DNA of 9,078 bases from Caulobacteraceae bacterium. Its GTDB lineage: Bacteria > Pseudomonadota > Alphaproteobacteria > Caulobacterales > Caulobacteraceae. The translations under genes were made by a program, and so were the position numbers. The notes beneath the pieces are model-generated. The model had not been told where the DNA came from. It searched no databases and worked only from the letters and a program-made list of their open reading frames with translations. Positions 1 through 6,594 of this stretch are shown here, in pieces. Each line of letters begins with the position of its first letter. Position 1 is the first letter of the stretch. The DNA lies in the NCBI GenBank assembly GCA_030151985.1, contig JASLDZ010000123.1, positions 1 to 9,078 on the forward strand. Direction: 5' to 3'.

Positions 1-401
1 ACCTGCTGCAGGACGACGTCCCCTCAGACGCCCCCTGGCTCGTCAGCGCCGAGCAGAGCGCCGACGTGAACCTGCTCCTGAGCCTGGCGGAGCTCTGGCT
101 GCAGGTGTCGCAGCCCTCCAACGCCGAGCGCGTGTTCGAGCGGGTGCTCACGCTGGAGCCCCAGAGCGCCGCCGCCGAGATCGGGCTGGCTCTCGTGGCC
201 CAGCATCGACGCGACTACCTGCTGGCCGAGAGCCGGTTGCGCCAGGCCTTGAAAGCCGATCCGGGACGGTGGGCGGCCTACGTCCAGCTGGCGCGGCTCT
301 ACGCCCAGACCGCCCGCAAGGCCGAGGCCGCCGCCGCGCTGGCCACCGCCCGACGACTCGGTGCGCCGCTCGAGATCACCACCGCGGCGCTCCAGGTCTG
401 A
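1..401 (+). CDS. TPR-repeat protein, C-terminal fragment (5' end outside window)
   Basis: The reading frame is open from the left edge (first full codon at 3) to TGA at 399-401, so only about the last 132 residues are visible. They contain tandem helical hairpins with TPR spacing and the usual small/large residue pattern: one around 'NAERVFERVLTLEPQSAAA', a second around 'YLLAESRLRQALKADPG', and a third beginning 'AAYVQLARLYAQTARKAEAA'. TPRs are protein-protein interaction scaffolds, so the family alone does not define a function. The GTG at 66 is an internal valine, not a start, because the frame continues upstream without a stop. The protein ends shortly after the last repeat with no extra domain. 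PEP-CTERM gene clusters often include a TPR protein, but this fragment is too short to assign it to that group. Confidence 0.8.
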   Translation, partial: LLQDDVPSDAPWLVSAEQSADVNLLLSLAELWLQVSQPSNAERVFERVLTLEPQSAAAEIGLALVAQHRRDYLLAESRLRQALKADPGRWAAYVQLARLYAQTARKAEAAAALATARRLGAPLEITTAALQV

Positions 402-479
402 GGCGCAGCGATGGTTGCGCCGAGCCCGCAACCGGCGCCCAGCGTGGGCGTTGAGCGGCCAGAACCAGCGGAGCCGCCC

Positions 480-608
480 ATGTCCTTCACCTCGTCGCGG
501 ACCCTCAAAGCCCTCCTGGCGCGGCTCGCGCGCCACCTGCGGGCGAGCGAGGCGACCCGACGGCGGCGGGGCTACTACCGCAGGTTCCGGGCGCTGCCGT
601 CGCGGTGA
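480..608 (+). CDS. Possible small Arg-rich protein (42 aa), unknown
   Basis: This is a short frame from ATG 480 to TGA 606-608. A GGAG motif at 470-473 lies 6 bases before the ATG, which is a good ribosome binding site. The frame also opens earlier at ATG 411, giving 65 aa, but the added N-terminus is low-complexity Pro/Glu. The 42-aa product is strongly basic: a helix-like stretch 'LKALLARLARHLRAS', then an Arg cluster and 'GYYRRFRALPSR' at the C-terminus. It follows the TPR gene on the same strand after 78 bases and could be cotranscribed with it. I do not recognise a family. It lacks the C-terminal signature of the small Arg-rich DUF1127 proteins. In a GC-rich genome a chance ORF of this length is common, so this is tentative. 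Confidence 0.35.
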   Translation: MSFTSSRTLKALLARLARHLRASEATRRRRGYYRRFRALPSR

Positions 609-744
609 GCCCTGCCGGCGCCCGCGGCGGTCGCGAGGCGGAACAAGCCGTGGCCCTCGGCGTTTCGGAGGTCCTGGCGGCGGCGCAGAAGGTCCGGCCG
701 TCAGCGGGGGTCTTCGCCGGCCCCGTGGGTCATCCTCGACGACG

Positions 745-772
745 GCCCGGTCCCGCGCCCCCAGGACCGGGC
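745..772. terminator. 9-bp perfect inverted repeat between convergent genes (possible terminator)
   Basis: GCCCGGTCC (745-753) pairs perfectly with GGACCGGGC (764-772) across a 10-base loop. It sits in the gap between the plus-strand TPR/small-ORF unit and the 3' end of the minus-strand protease gene. The position suits a shared terminator. Neither side is followed by a T-run, so it is not a classical intrinsic terminator. Confidence 0.3.
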
Positions 773-848
773 AGATCCCTCTCGCCCGTCCATCCCTGCG
801 TCGGCCTGGTGGAGGTCGCCAGGACGCACAACCCGCAAGACCCGCGCC

Positions 849-3674
849 TCAGCCCAACCCGGTCAGCAGCGGGTCCTCGTAGGCCAGCACGTGGCTCTGG
901 TGCTCCTCCGACAAGGCCGTCTGCCAGAGCACGTCGCCCCGGGTGTAGCCGTGCGCGAGCTCCTGCTCGTAGGCCGCAAGGCCCGCCGGGTCGGCGTGGC
1001 GGCCCACTTCGGCGACGTAGAGCGAGTCGATGTACTGGGCGTCGGTCTGCGATCCATGCGCCGCCTGGAACTCCGCCGAGCTCGCCATCTGGTTGGCGAT
1101 GCTGCGGAAGGTGGTCCCATTGGCGAGGAGCTGCGAGTAGCCCGCGATGCCCGACGCGTCGGGCTGACGCTGGACGGCGGCGTCGTAGAGGAGCTCCAGG
1201 CCTTCCACGTTCTGGTTGGGGATCCAGAGGCCCGCGTCCACCAGCGGGGCCGCCAGCGCCACGTGCTCGGGGCTTTCCGCCGCCTGCACGATCATGGAGG
1301 TGCGCGTGAACGTTCCGTTCTCGAGGTCGGCGACATAGGTCGCCAGACCGCCCGGGTCGGGGGCCCGGTGCAGCGAGTGCTCGTAGACGTAGGTCACGTA
1401 GTCGGCGTCGGAGAGGTTCTGCGTGGCCGACTTGAATTCCGGACTCGCCGCGGCGTTCTGCGCCATGTCCTGGAAGCTGTGGCCGGCCGCCACGAAGTTC
1501 ATGTAGCTGTCGAACCCTGCAAGGTCCGGCGCGCGACCCAGGAAGCTGTCGTAAAGGCGCACGACCTGAGCCGCGGCGCTGGTCTCGTCGAAGGTCAGGA
1601 CGCCGTCCAGGAAGGTGACGTTCTCGATCGAACCCAGGGTGTCCACGCCCCCTTCCGGACCGCCTGCGATCGTTCCCACGCCCGCGTTCAGGCTGATCCG
1701 ATAGTCGTGCGAGAAGCCCGCGTACGTCGCCGTATCGACGCCCGCGCCCCCCGACAGACTGTCGCTGCCGGGACCGCCGCTCAGCGTGTCGTTCCCGTCG
1801 CCTCCTATGAGGGTGTCGTCGCCTGGGCCGCCCTGCAGGTGCGCGGCGGTCGCGTCGGCGGTGAGCGTCACCCCCGGGAGCGACGCCACGTGGCCGCTGG
1901 CGTCGACGTCCAAGGTTCCGTCGAGGAAGCGCAGGTGCTCAAAGCCCGTCAGGCGATCGACGCCGTCCGGACCGGACACCACGATCACGCTCCCCGGCGC
2001 GTAGGCGAAGGTGACCGATTCGACCTCTTCGTGCAGCACCGCGGTGTCGTCGCCAGCACCCCCGTCCAGGGTGTCGTCGGCGATCGTTCCGGCCAGCACG
2101 TCGTCGCCCGCCGTTCCGGTGATCACCTGACCCGCCACCGCCGTCAGGGTCGCGCCCGAGACCGCGTAGAGCCCGTCGGTGAAGTGGATGAAGCCGACGC
2201 CGCTCAGCGTGTCCGAGCCGTCCGGGCCGTTCGCCACGATCAGGCCGCCGCTGAACGACAGCGTCGTGGCCGCCCGACTCTCGGACAGGTCCGCGATGCT
2301 CTGCGCGCCCCCCGAGTAGTAGTCGTTGCCGCCGCCGCCGTGCATCCAGTCCTGGTCGGTCCCCGAGGGGTCCCCGCCGTAGAGCGAGTCCGCGCCCGGA
2401 CCGCCGATGAGCGCGTCGTCGCCCGCGCCCCCGCTGAGCTGCGCGGCCTGCGATCCGGCCACCAGCACGTCGGGCCCATCGGAGCCGTACATCAGCACCG
2501 TCTCGACATTGGCCAGCGTGACCGGACCGCCGGCCGCCAGCGTCAGATAGCCCGGGCCGTTCCCGTCGGCGGCGGTCGCCAAGTTCAAGATGTCGGAGCC
2601 CGCGCCGCCGTCGATCGAGATCGAGCCCGCCGGCGCGTGCGCCATCTGCGCCGACGACAGCGTGAGGTTGATGAGGTCGTCGCCCGCGCCGGCGTCGATC
2701 GCAAGGCCCGAGACGTTGGGATACGCATCGGTCGAGACGAAGACGTTGAGCGTGTCGGCCCCGTCGCCGCCGAAGAGCGAGGCGGAGGCCGCCGGCGCCG
2801 AGGGGTCGGCGGCGAAGAGCGACAGCGACAGCGAGTCGTCGCCCGTTCCGCCGTAGAGGTGGGCGTTCGCCTCCTGCGCGGAGATCGTGTCGTCGCCCCC
2901 GTCGCCGTAGAAGTCGCCCCGGGCCGAGGGACGGCCCGCGATCACGTCGTCGCCGTCGCCGCCGTGGATAAGGTTGAAGCCGCCGACCCCCGCCAGCGTG
3001 TCGGCGGTGGAGAAGCCGGTCTGTGTCAGAGTCGAGCTTGACGCGTCCCAAGACCAGCTCTGGTCCTGCGACCCGTCGGTTCCGGGAGCTCCGTAGAGGT
3101 CGGCGATGGCGGTGACGTCGAGCGAGCCCAGCACCGTTCCGGAGAAACCCCCCGAGGTGTAGCTCATGACGGTGTGCCCCCAGTTGTCGTCGGCGGTGGA
3201 GAGCACGTAGTCGCCGTCGAAAGGGTGCTTCAGCCCGAGGTTGTGGCCGATCTCGTGCAGGAAGGTGTGGACGCCCGCGTCCTGCACCGTCGTCGAGACG
3301 TAGACGATGCCGAAGCCGCCGTAGCTGGTGGCGGCGCTGGTCGGCATCGGGCCGCCGAGGTCGAAGTTGAACTTGCCGAGCTTGATGTCGCCCTCTCCGG
3401 CGGGCACTTCCATGAAGTGCAGTCCGCTGGCGGCGTCCCACATCCCGAACGCCGCGCGCGCCTCGTCGCGCTCGGCGCTGGTCAACGGCTGGAAGCTGTC
3501 GCGGAAAGCCTGGTTATAGCTGTCGCCCTGGGCGGACGAGCCGTCCGTCTCGAACGAGTAGGTGACGAACTCCGGACGACCCTTGACCAGGTCGCCCGTG
3601 GACGTGGTCCCCGCGATGTAAGCGCCTAACCCTGAGTCCAGAAGGGCGCGGTCGTCGGTCACCACCGTAGGCAT
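849..3674 (-). CDS. Serralysin-like M10 metalloprotease with RTX repeats and DUF4214 units
   Basis: This is a 941-aa predicted extracellular zinc protease. Residues about 35-200 form the catalytic domain. The metzincin zinc site HEIGHNLGLKH is at 140-150 (ligands H140, H144, H150; catalytic E141) and the Met-turn VMSYTS is at 169-174. Glycine/aspartate-rich RTX nonapeptides (GGxGxDxLx) occur from about 238 to 650 and should bind calcium. Three beta modules ending in 'FLDG'-like motifs are interspersed at about 466-505, 551-590 and 654-696. Four DUF4214-like units lie at about 704-748, 759-806, 825-872 and 881-928. There is no Sec signal peptide. Family knowledge predicts type I secretion through an uncleaved C-terminal signal, but no transporter gene is in the window. 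The start ATG (3672-3674) has AGAGGA (3680-3685) 5 bases upstream. At 941 aa it is about twice the size of classical serralysins (about 480 aa), owing to the added RTX and DUF4214 blocks. The substrate is unknown. Confidence 0.93.
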   Translation of the reverse strand: MPTVVTDDRALLDSGLGAYIAGTTSTGDLVKGRPEFVTYSFETDGSSAQGDSYNQAFRDSFQPLTSAERDEARAAFGMWDAASGLHFMEVPAGEGDIKLGKFNFDLGGPMPTSAATSYGGFGIVYVSTTVQDAGVHTFLHEIGHNLGLKHPFDGDYVLSTADDNWGHTVMSYTSGGFSGTVLGSLDVTAIADLYGAPGTDGSQDQSWSWDASSSTLTQTGFSTADTLAGVGGFNLIHGGDGDDVIAGRPSARGDFYGDGGDDTISAQEANAHLYGGTGDDSLSLSLFAADPSAPAASASLFGGDGADTLNVFVSTDAYPNVSGLAIDAGAGDDLINLTLSSAQMAHAPAGSISIDGGAGSDILNLATAADGNGPGYLTLAAGGPVTLANVETVLMYGSDGPDVLVAGSQAAQLSGGAGDDALIGGPGADSLYGGDPSGTDQDWMHGGGGNDYYSGGAQSIADLSESRAATTLSFSGGLIVANGPDGSDTLSGVGFIHFTDGLYAVSGATLTAVAGQVITGTAGDDVLAGTIADDTLDGGAGDDTAVLHEEVESVTFAYAPGSVIVVSGPDGVDRLTGFEHLRFLDGTLDVDASGHVASLPGVTLTADATAAHLQGGPGDDTLIGGDGNDTLSGGPGSDSLSGGAGVDTATYAGFSHDYRISLNAGVGTIAGGPEGGVDTLGSIENVTFLDGVLTFDETSAAAQVVRLYDSFLGRAPDLAGFDSYMNFVAAGHSFQDMAQNAAASPEFKSATQNLSDADYVTYVYEHSLHRAPDPGGLATYVADLENGTFTRTSMIVQAAESPEHVALAAPLVDAGLWIPNQNVEGLELLYDAAVQRQPDASGIAGYSQLLANGTTFRSIANQMASSAEFQAAHGSQTDAQYIDSLYVAEVGRHADPAGLAAYEQELAHGYTRGDVLWQTALSEEHQSHVLAYEDPLLTGLG

Positions 3675-4082
3675 GGAAATCCTCTGAACTGGAACGCCGA
3701 ACCGAGGCGCGGCCCAACGGGCCTGTCGCCGCCGGACGAGCTTGCCGGGAAAGTTCCCCCGATCCTGTTAACGACGAAGACGCGCGGCCGCGGGACATGC
3801 GCAGGACGAGCGAGACGCCGGCTCCTGCGCCTGGCGTCCGCAGCCGTTCAGCGGGCCCTCGGGCCTGGCCAAGCGCTTCGCCGGACCCGCGGGGCCGCCA
3901 TGGCGCCCGTTGGGCGCCCGGGCTGCGGCTCCCGCGGCGTCTGAGCCGCGAGGACCCGGCCGAACGGGCCGCAGGCCTAAGGGAGCGCAAGGCTCAGGCG
4001 GGCGAGCCGCTTTGCCGGCAACGCCCGAAAGCCTCAGGCGTTAGTAGCAATCGCGCCGGCGCGACTGGGGGAGCGGATCACC
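3675..4082. other. Divergent intergenic region between protease and membrane-protein genes
   Basis: This 408-bp stretch should hold promoters for both flanking genes. Long frames cross it (for example 3797-4126 on +), but their products are Arg/Pro/Gly-rich with no domain and I regard them as chance ORFs. Short hairpins are visible: GGCCC-AAC-GGGCC at 3711-3723 in the protease 5' leader, and GGCGCCC-GTT-GGGCGCC at 3902-3918. On the minus strand GGAACTT (3751-3757), about 77 bases before the protease start, resembles the -35 element of ECF-sigma promoters, without a convincing -10. The plus-strand gene has GGGGGAG (4067-4073) 9 bases before its TTG start. Confidence 0.5.
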
Positions 4083-4679
4083 TTGGAACAGGGAGACGAC
4101 GAGGTCGCCCGAATCCTGGGGCTTGACCCGGGAGCCCTGAGCGCAACAGCGCCCAAGCGCGCGCCGCTGCCGTCTTCGCCGCGCCGCGGAGCTCGAGCCT
4201 TGAGGGTCGTGCTGGTCGTCGCGTGTGTGGCCATGGCGACCGGGATCAGCTTCAGGTTGCGCTTTCCCGGAGGGTCTGAGCAAGTCCGCCGGACCAGCGG
4301 AACGCCCGCAGCCGCCCCCAGGCTCGACATGCTGACGGATCGGCGACCGCCGCCGATGGCGGAGGGGCCGGACGTTGAGCCTTTCGCCCCAGAAACGGCT
4401 CCGACGCAGGTCCAAGCGACGCCCGCTGGAAGATCGCACCTCGTCATGGCTCGGCGAACGACGCCTGCGCCCCCGGCTGCGCGGGCCCGTCGATCCGCCC
4501 GGATCGAGGTCGCACGCGCTCAAACCCGCCGTCATGAGCCGGCCAGGACCCCAAGCGAGCCTCCGGCGCAGGTCGAGCTCGCGTCCTCCTCGGAGCGACC
4601 CCCCGTTGCCGCCCGGACGAGCCTGGTTGAAGATCGAATTGAAGCCACAGACGCCCTACGACTGCTGCGTCAGCGCTAG
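4083..4679 (+). CDS. Single-pass membrane protein with Pro/Arg-rich periplasmic region, unknown
   Basis: This 198-aa frame starts at TTG 4083, chosen because GGGGGAG (4067-4073) lies 9 bases upstream; no ATG lies nearby in frame. Residues 1-36 are a short cytoplasmic segment ('EVARILGLDPGAL' looks helical). One hydrophobic helix spans about 39-57 (VLVVACVAMATGI core), preceded by RRGAR, which predicts a cytoplasmic N-terminus. The remaining 140 residues are low-complexity, rich in Pro, Ala, Arg and Thr, and end in a helix-like 'EATDALRLLRQR'. I recognise no enzyme or binding motif. The layout resembles a membrane-anchored linker or an anti-sigma-type single-pass protein, but there is no sigma factor gene beside it, so no function is assigned. 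Its TAG stop overlaps the ribosome binding site of the next gene, which suggests cotranscription and translational coupling with the outer-membrane barrel. The two proteins may act together in the envelope. Confidence 0.65.
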   Translation: MEQGDDEVARILGLDPGALSATAPKRAPLPSSPRRGARALRVVLVVACVAMATGISFRLRFPGGSEQVRRTSGTPAAAPRLDMLTDRRPPPMAEGPDVEPFAPETAPTQVQATPAGRSHLVMARRTTPAPPAARARRSARIEVARAQTRRHEPARTPSEPPAQVELASSSERPPVAARTSLVEDRIEATDALRLLRQR

Positions 4680-4683
4680 GAGG
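4679..4683 (+). promoter_or_regulatory. Shine-Dalgarno site GGAGG that places the barrel gene start at an ATC codon
   Basis: GGAGG at 4679-4683 shares its first G with the TAG stop (4677-4679) of the upstream gene. It is followed after 5 bases (4684-4688) by ATC at 4689-4691. Spacing and strength are ideal, and the next 26 codons encode a complete signal peptide. No ATG, GTG or TTG lies at a usable distance: the nearest, TTG 4725, is 41 bases away. The site therefore argues for initiation at ATC or for a mutated or misread ATG. Confidence 0.6.
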
Positions 4684-4688
4684 CGGCC

Positions 4689-5489
4689 ATCGTACGCTCA
4701 GCCACGATCGCTGCGGCGGCGCTGTTGGCCGCGACCGCAGAAGCTGGAGCGGCGTACGCCCAGGCCGCGCCCGCAGGGCCGCTAACCCTGGGGCTGGGGG
4801 CCAGCGACTGGAACGGCGACTACGGAGCCCCCACCAACACCAACATCGCCGCGGTTCTGGCGACCGGCCTCTACAGGGTCGATCGCCTGCGGCTCAGCGC
4901 CTCGCTTCCCTGGATGCGGATCTCGAGCGACGGGGCGGTCTATGCGGGCGTGGACGGGACGCCCCTGATCGTCACGCCCGCATCGTCCGCCGTCCGGCGC
5001 GTCCGCGAAGGGGTAGGCGACCTGACGCTCGGCGCGTCCTATCTTGTCGACACGCCCAAGGCGTGGGGCGTCGACCTCGACGCCTTCGCGCGCGTGAAGC
5101 TCCCGACCGCCGCCGACTCCACGGGCCTGTCGACGGGACACGCCGACTACTCGGCGGGGGTCCAGCTGACCAGGCCCTTCGGGCGGTTCGCGCCCTTCGT
5201 CAGCGTCCGCTACCGGGACTTCGGAAGCTCCGCGAGCCTTCCGCTGAAGGACGGCGTCGCCACCTCGCTCGGCGCAAGCTACGTTTTCGCCAACCATGTG
5301 ACGGTGGTCGGCTCCTACGATTTCGCCCAGCGATCGAGCCGGTTCATCGCCGATTCGCACGAGCTGACCGCCGCCTTCACCGCGCCCCTGCCCCGCTCGC
5401 CCGTGCGGCTGACAGGCTTCGCCGCAGCGGGGCTGTCCTCCGGCGCCGCCGACGTCACGAGCGGGCTGTCGCTGTCGCTCAGCCTCTAA
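4689..5489 (+). CDS. Outer-membrane beta-barrel protein, MetA-like transporter family, apparent ATC start
   Basis: The product is 266 aa if translation begins at ATC 4689. Residues 1-26 form a Sec signal peptide: one Arg at 3, an Ala/Leu core at 5-15, and a cleavage motif AYA-QA around 22-26. The mature part shows alternating hydrophobic/polar strands with aromatic girdles, such as 'LRLSASLPWMRISSDG', 'VGDLTLGASYLVDTP', 'FAPFVSVRYRDFG' and 'VTVVGSYDFAQRSSRF'. It ends in strand-like 'GLSLSLSL'. This pattern matches small proteobacterial barrels annotated as MetA-pathway of phenol degradation/'transporter' proteins (PF13557-like). The substrate cannot be read from sequence. The usual C-terminal aromatic residue is replaced by Leu. 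The gene lies in the same frame as the upstream membrane-protein gene, separated only by its TAG stop, and is very likely in one operon with it. The family assignment is moderately sure; the start codon is the uncertain point. Confidence 0.75.
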   Translation: MVRSATIAAAALLAATAEAGAAYAQAAPAGPLTLGLGASDWNGDYGAPTNTNIAAVLATGLYRVDRLRLSASLPWMRISSDGAVYAGVDGTPLIVTPASSAVRRVREGVGDLTLGASYLVDTPKAWGVDLDAFARVKLPTAADSTGLSTGHADYSAGVQLTRPFGRFAPFVSVRYRDFGSSASLPLKDGVATSLGASYVFANHVTVVGSYDFAQRSSRFIADSHELTAAFTAPLPRSPVRLTGFAAAGLSSGAADVTSGLSLSLSL

Positions 5490-5684
5490 GAGCATGGCAG
5501 GCGGCGTCACCTCACAACTGGAGCCGCGCCGCGACCGCTTCGCCTTGCAGAGGTGAACGTCTTGCGCCTCGGCTCGGAAGACGACGGACGTCCTCCACAC
5601 AGACGCTATGGCGCACAAGCCCGATCCGTGTCTTAATAGAATCTGAAGTCGTGTGCGGTCGCAGCAAGCTGCCCGGGGGTCGTC

Positions 5685-6410
5685 ATGCGTCATTCTCTCG
5701 CCATCCTGATCGCCTCGGCTGGCGTCGCCGTCAGCCTGTCGTTCGCCGCCGGCCCGGCGGCGGCGACGGACGTCGCCTGGGCGAACCTCACGTCCAAGGA
5801 CGACGGCGCGGGCGTGGTGTCGGGCGACATCGCCGTCAACGGTCAAGATGTCGGCGTGACCTTCTCAGGCGGCTACGGCTTCGCTCAGGTCAACGACCAG
5901 GGGACTTTCTATTGGACCGAAGGCACGCCCGCGCCCTATACTGGCGGTTCGGTCTCCGACGCACCACCCGACAGCGACATCATCGCGCTGTCGACCGGCG
6001 GCCTTAAGACCATCACTTTCGATCGTCCCGTGTCCGACGTCTACCTGGCCCTCATCAGCTGGAACGGCAACGCCGGAACCTTCAACCAGGCGTTCAACGT
6101 CGTCAGCCAGGGATGCGGCTACTGGGGCTGCGGCACGTTCACGGACGTCACGCCGACAAGTTTCGTGGCGAACGGGGAACTGCACGGCGTCATCGAGTTC
6201 ACCGGCACGTTCAGCTCGGTCAGCTTCACCGACCTCAGCGAGTATTGGCACGGCATCCAGATCGGCATCGGTGGCGTGGCTCCGGTATCGGACGCGCCCG
6301 AACCCAGCCTCTGGGCGCTCATGCTGGGCGGCGTTGGCCTTCTGGGCGCCGGGCTGCGCCGCGCCCGCGCGAGGGTCCGTCGAGACCCCGCGCTGCTGAA
6401 GGTCGGCTGA
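5685..6410 (+). CDS. PEPxxWA-CTERM sorting domain surface protein
   Basis: This is a 241-aa exported protein starting at ATG 5685, with GGGGGT 5-10 bases upstream. Residues 1-28 are a signal peptide (hydrophobic 5-20, probable cleavage after AAA near 27). Residues about 29-198 form a beta-rich domain of the kind common in PEP-CTERM proteins, with Cys144 and Cys149 in a CGYWGC loop that could form a disulfide. The C-terminal sorting signal is clear: PEP at 205-207 continuing as PEPSLWA, then a hydrophobic helix 208-224 (LWALMLGGVGLLGAGL) and an Arg cluster from 225. In known systems an exosortase recognises this signal and the protein is anchored or released at the surface, usually linked to exopolysaccharide or biofilm formation. 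No exosortase gene is in the window. Thirteen residues follow the first RRAR, a longer tail than typical. The domain's own function is unknown. Confidence 0.9.
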   Translation: MRHSLAILIASAGVAVSLSFAAGPAAATDVAWANLTSKDDGAGVVSGDIAVNGQDVGVTFSGGYGFAQVNDQGTFYWTEGTPAPYTGGSVSDAPPDSDIIALSTGGLKTITFDRPVSDVYLALISWNGNAGTFNQAFNVVSQGCGYWGCGTFTDVTPTSFVANGELHGVIEFTGTFSSVSFTDLSEYWHGIQIGIGGVAPVSDAPEPSLWALMLGGVGLLGAGLRRARARVRRDPALLKVG

Positions 6411-6418
6411 TCCCCTCC

Positions 6419-6444
6419 CGCGGTCGATGCGTCCCAAAACCGCG
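6419..6444. terminator. Weak inverted repeat after the PEP-CTERM gene
   Basis: CGCGGT (6419-6424) pairs with ACCGCG (6439-6444) across a 14-base loop, starting 9 bases after the stop of the PEP-CTERM gene. It lies in the gap facing the convergent glycosidase gene. The stem is short and lacks a T-run, so a terminator role is only possible. Confidence 0.2.
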
Positions 6445-6594
6445 TTGATGGAGGCGGCCCTCGACCGGAAGCGGCCAGCGCTCACGAGGCGCAGAAATCC
6501 AGCCTGACGCGAGAGCCGTCCTCAGTCGGCGGGGTTCAACTTGGCCACATGCTCGTAACTGCGCGGCGTGGGATCGTGGAACCTGCGCCGACCG

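Noticed and set aside
605..1309. 234-aa plus-strand frame beginning at GTG 605, overlapping the stop of the small ORF (GTGA)
   Set aside because: Most of it is antisense to the protease's DUF4214 region and is Arg/Pro-rich low complexity. It has no domain and no good ribosome binding site.
891..3041. 716-aa plus-strand frame opposite the protease
   Set aside because: It is the mirror of the repetitive GC-rich RTX coding sequence. Its His/Arg/Val-rich composition has no recognisable fold, and the opposite strand has unmistakable domains.
4071..4086. GCGGATCACCTTGG resembles the 3' end of 16S rRNA (GGATCACCTCCTT)
   Set aside because: The match is only about ten bases, without any upstream rRNA sequence. 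It is coincidence around a TTG start.
3797..4126. 109-aa plus-strand ORF in the divergent intergenic region
   Set aside because: The product is Arg/Pro/Gly-rich with no domain, and it overlaps the better-supported gene at 4083.
5507..5556. TCACCTC/GAGGTGA inverted repeat after the beta-barrel gene
   Set aside because: The 7-bp arms are separated by 36 bases with no T-run, which is too weak to call a terminator.
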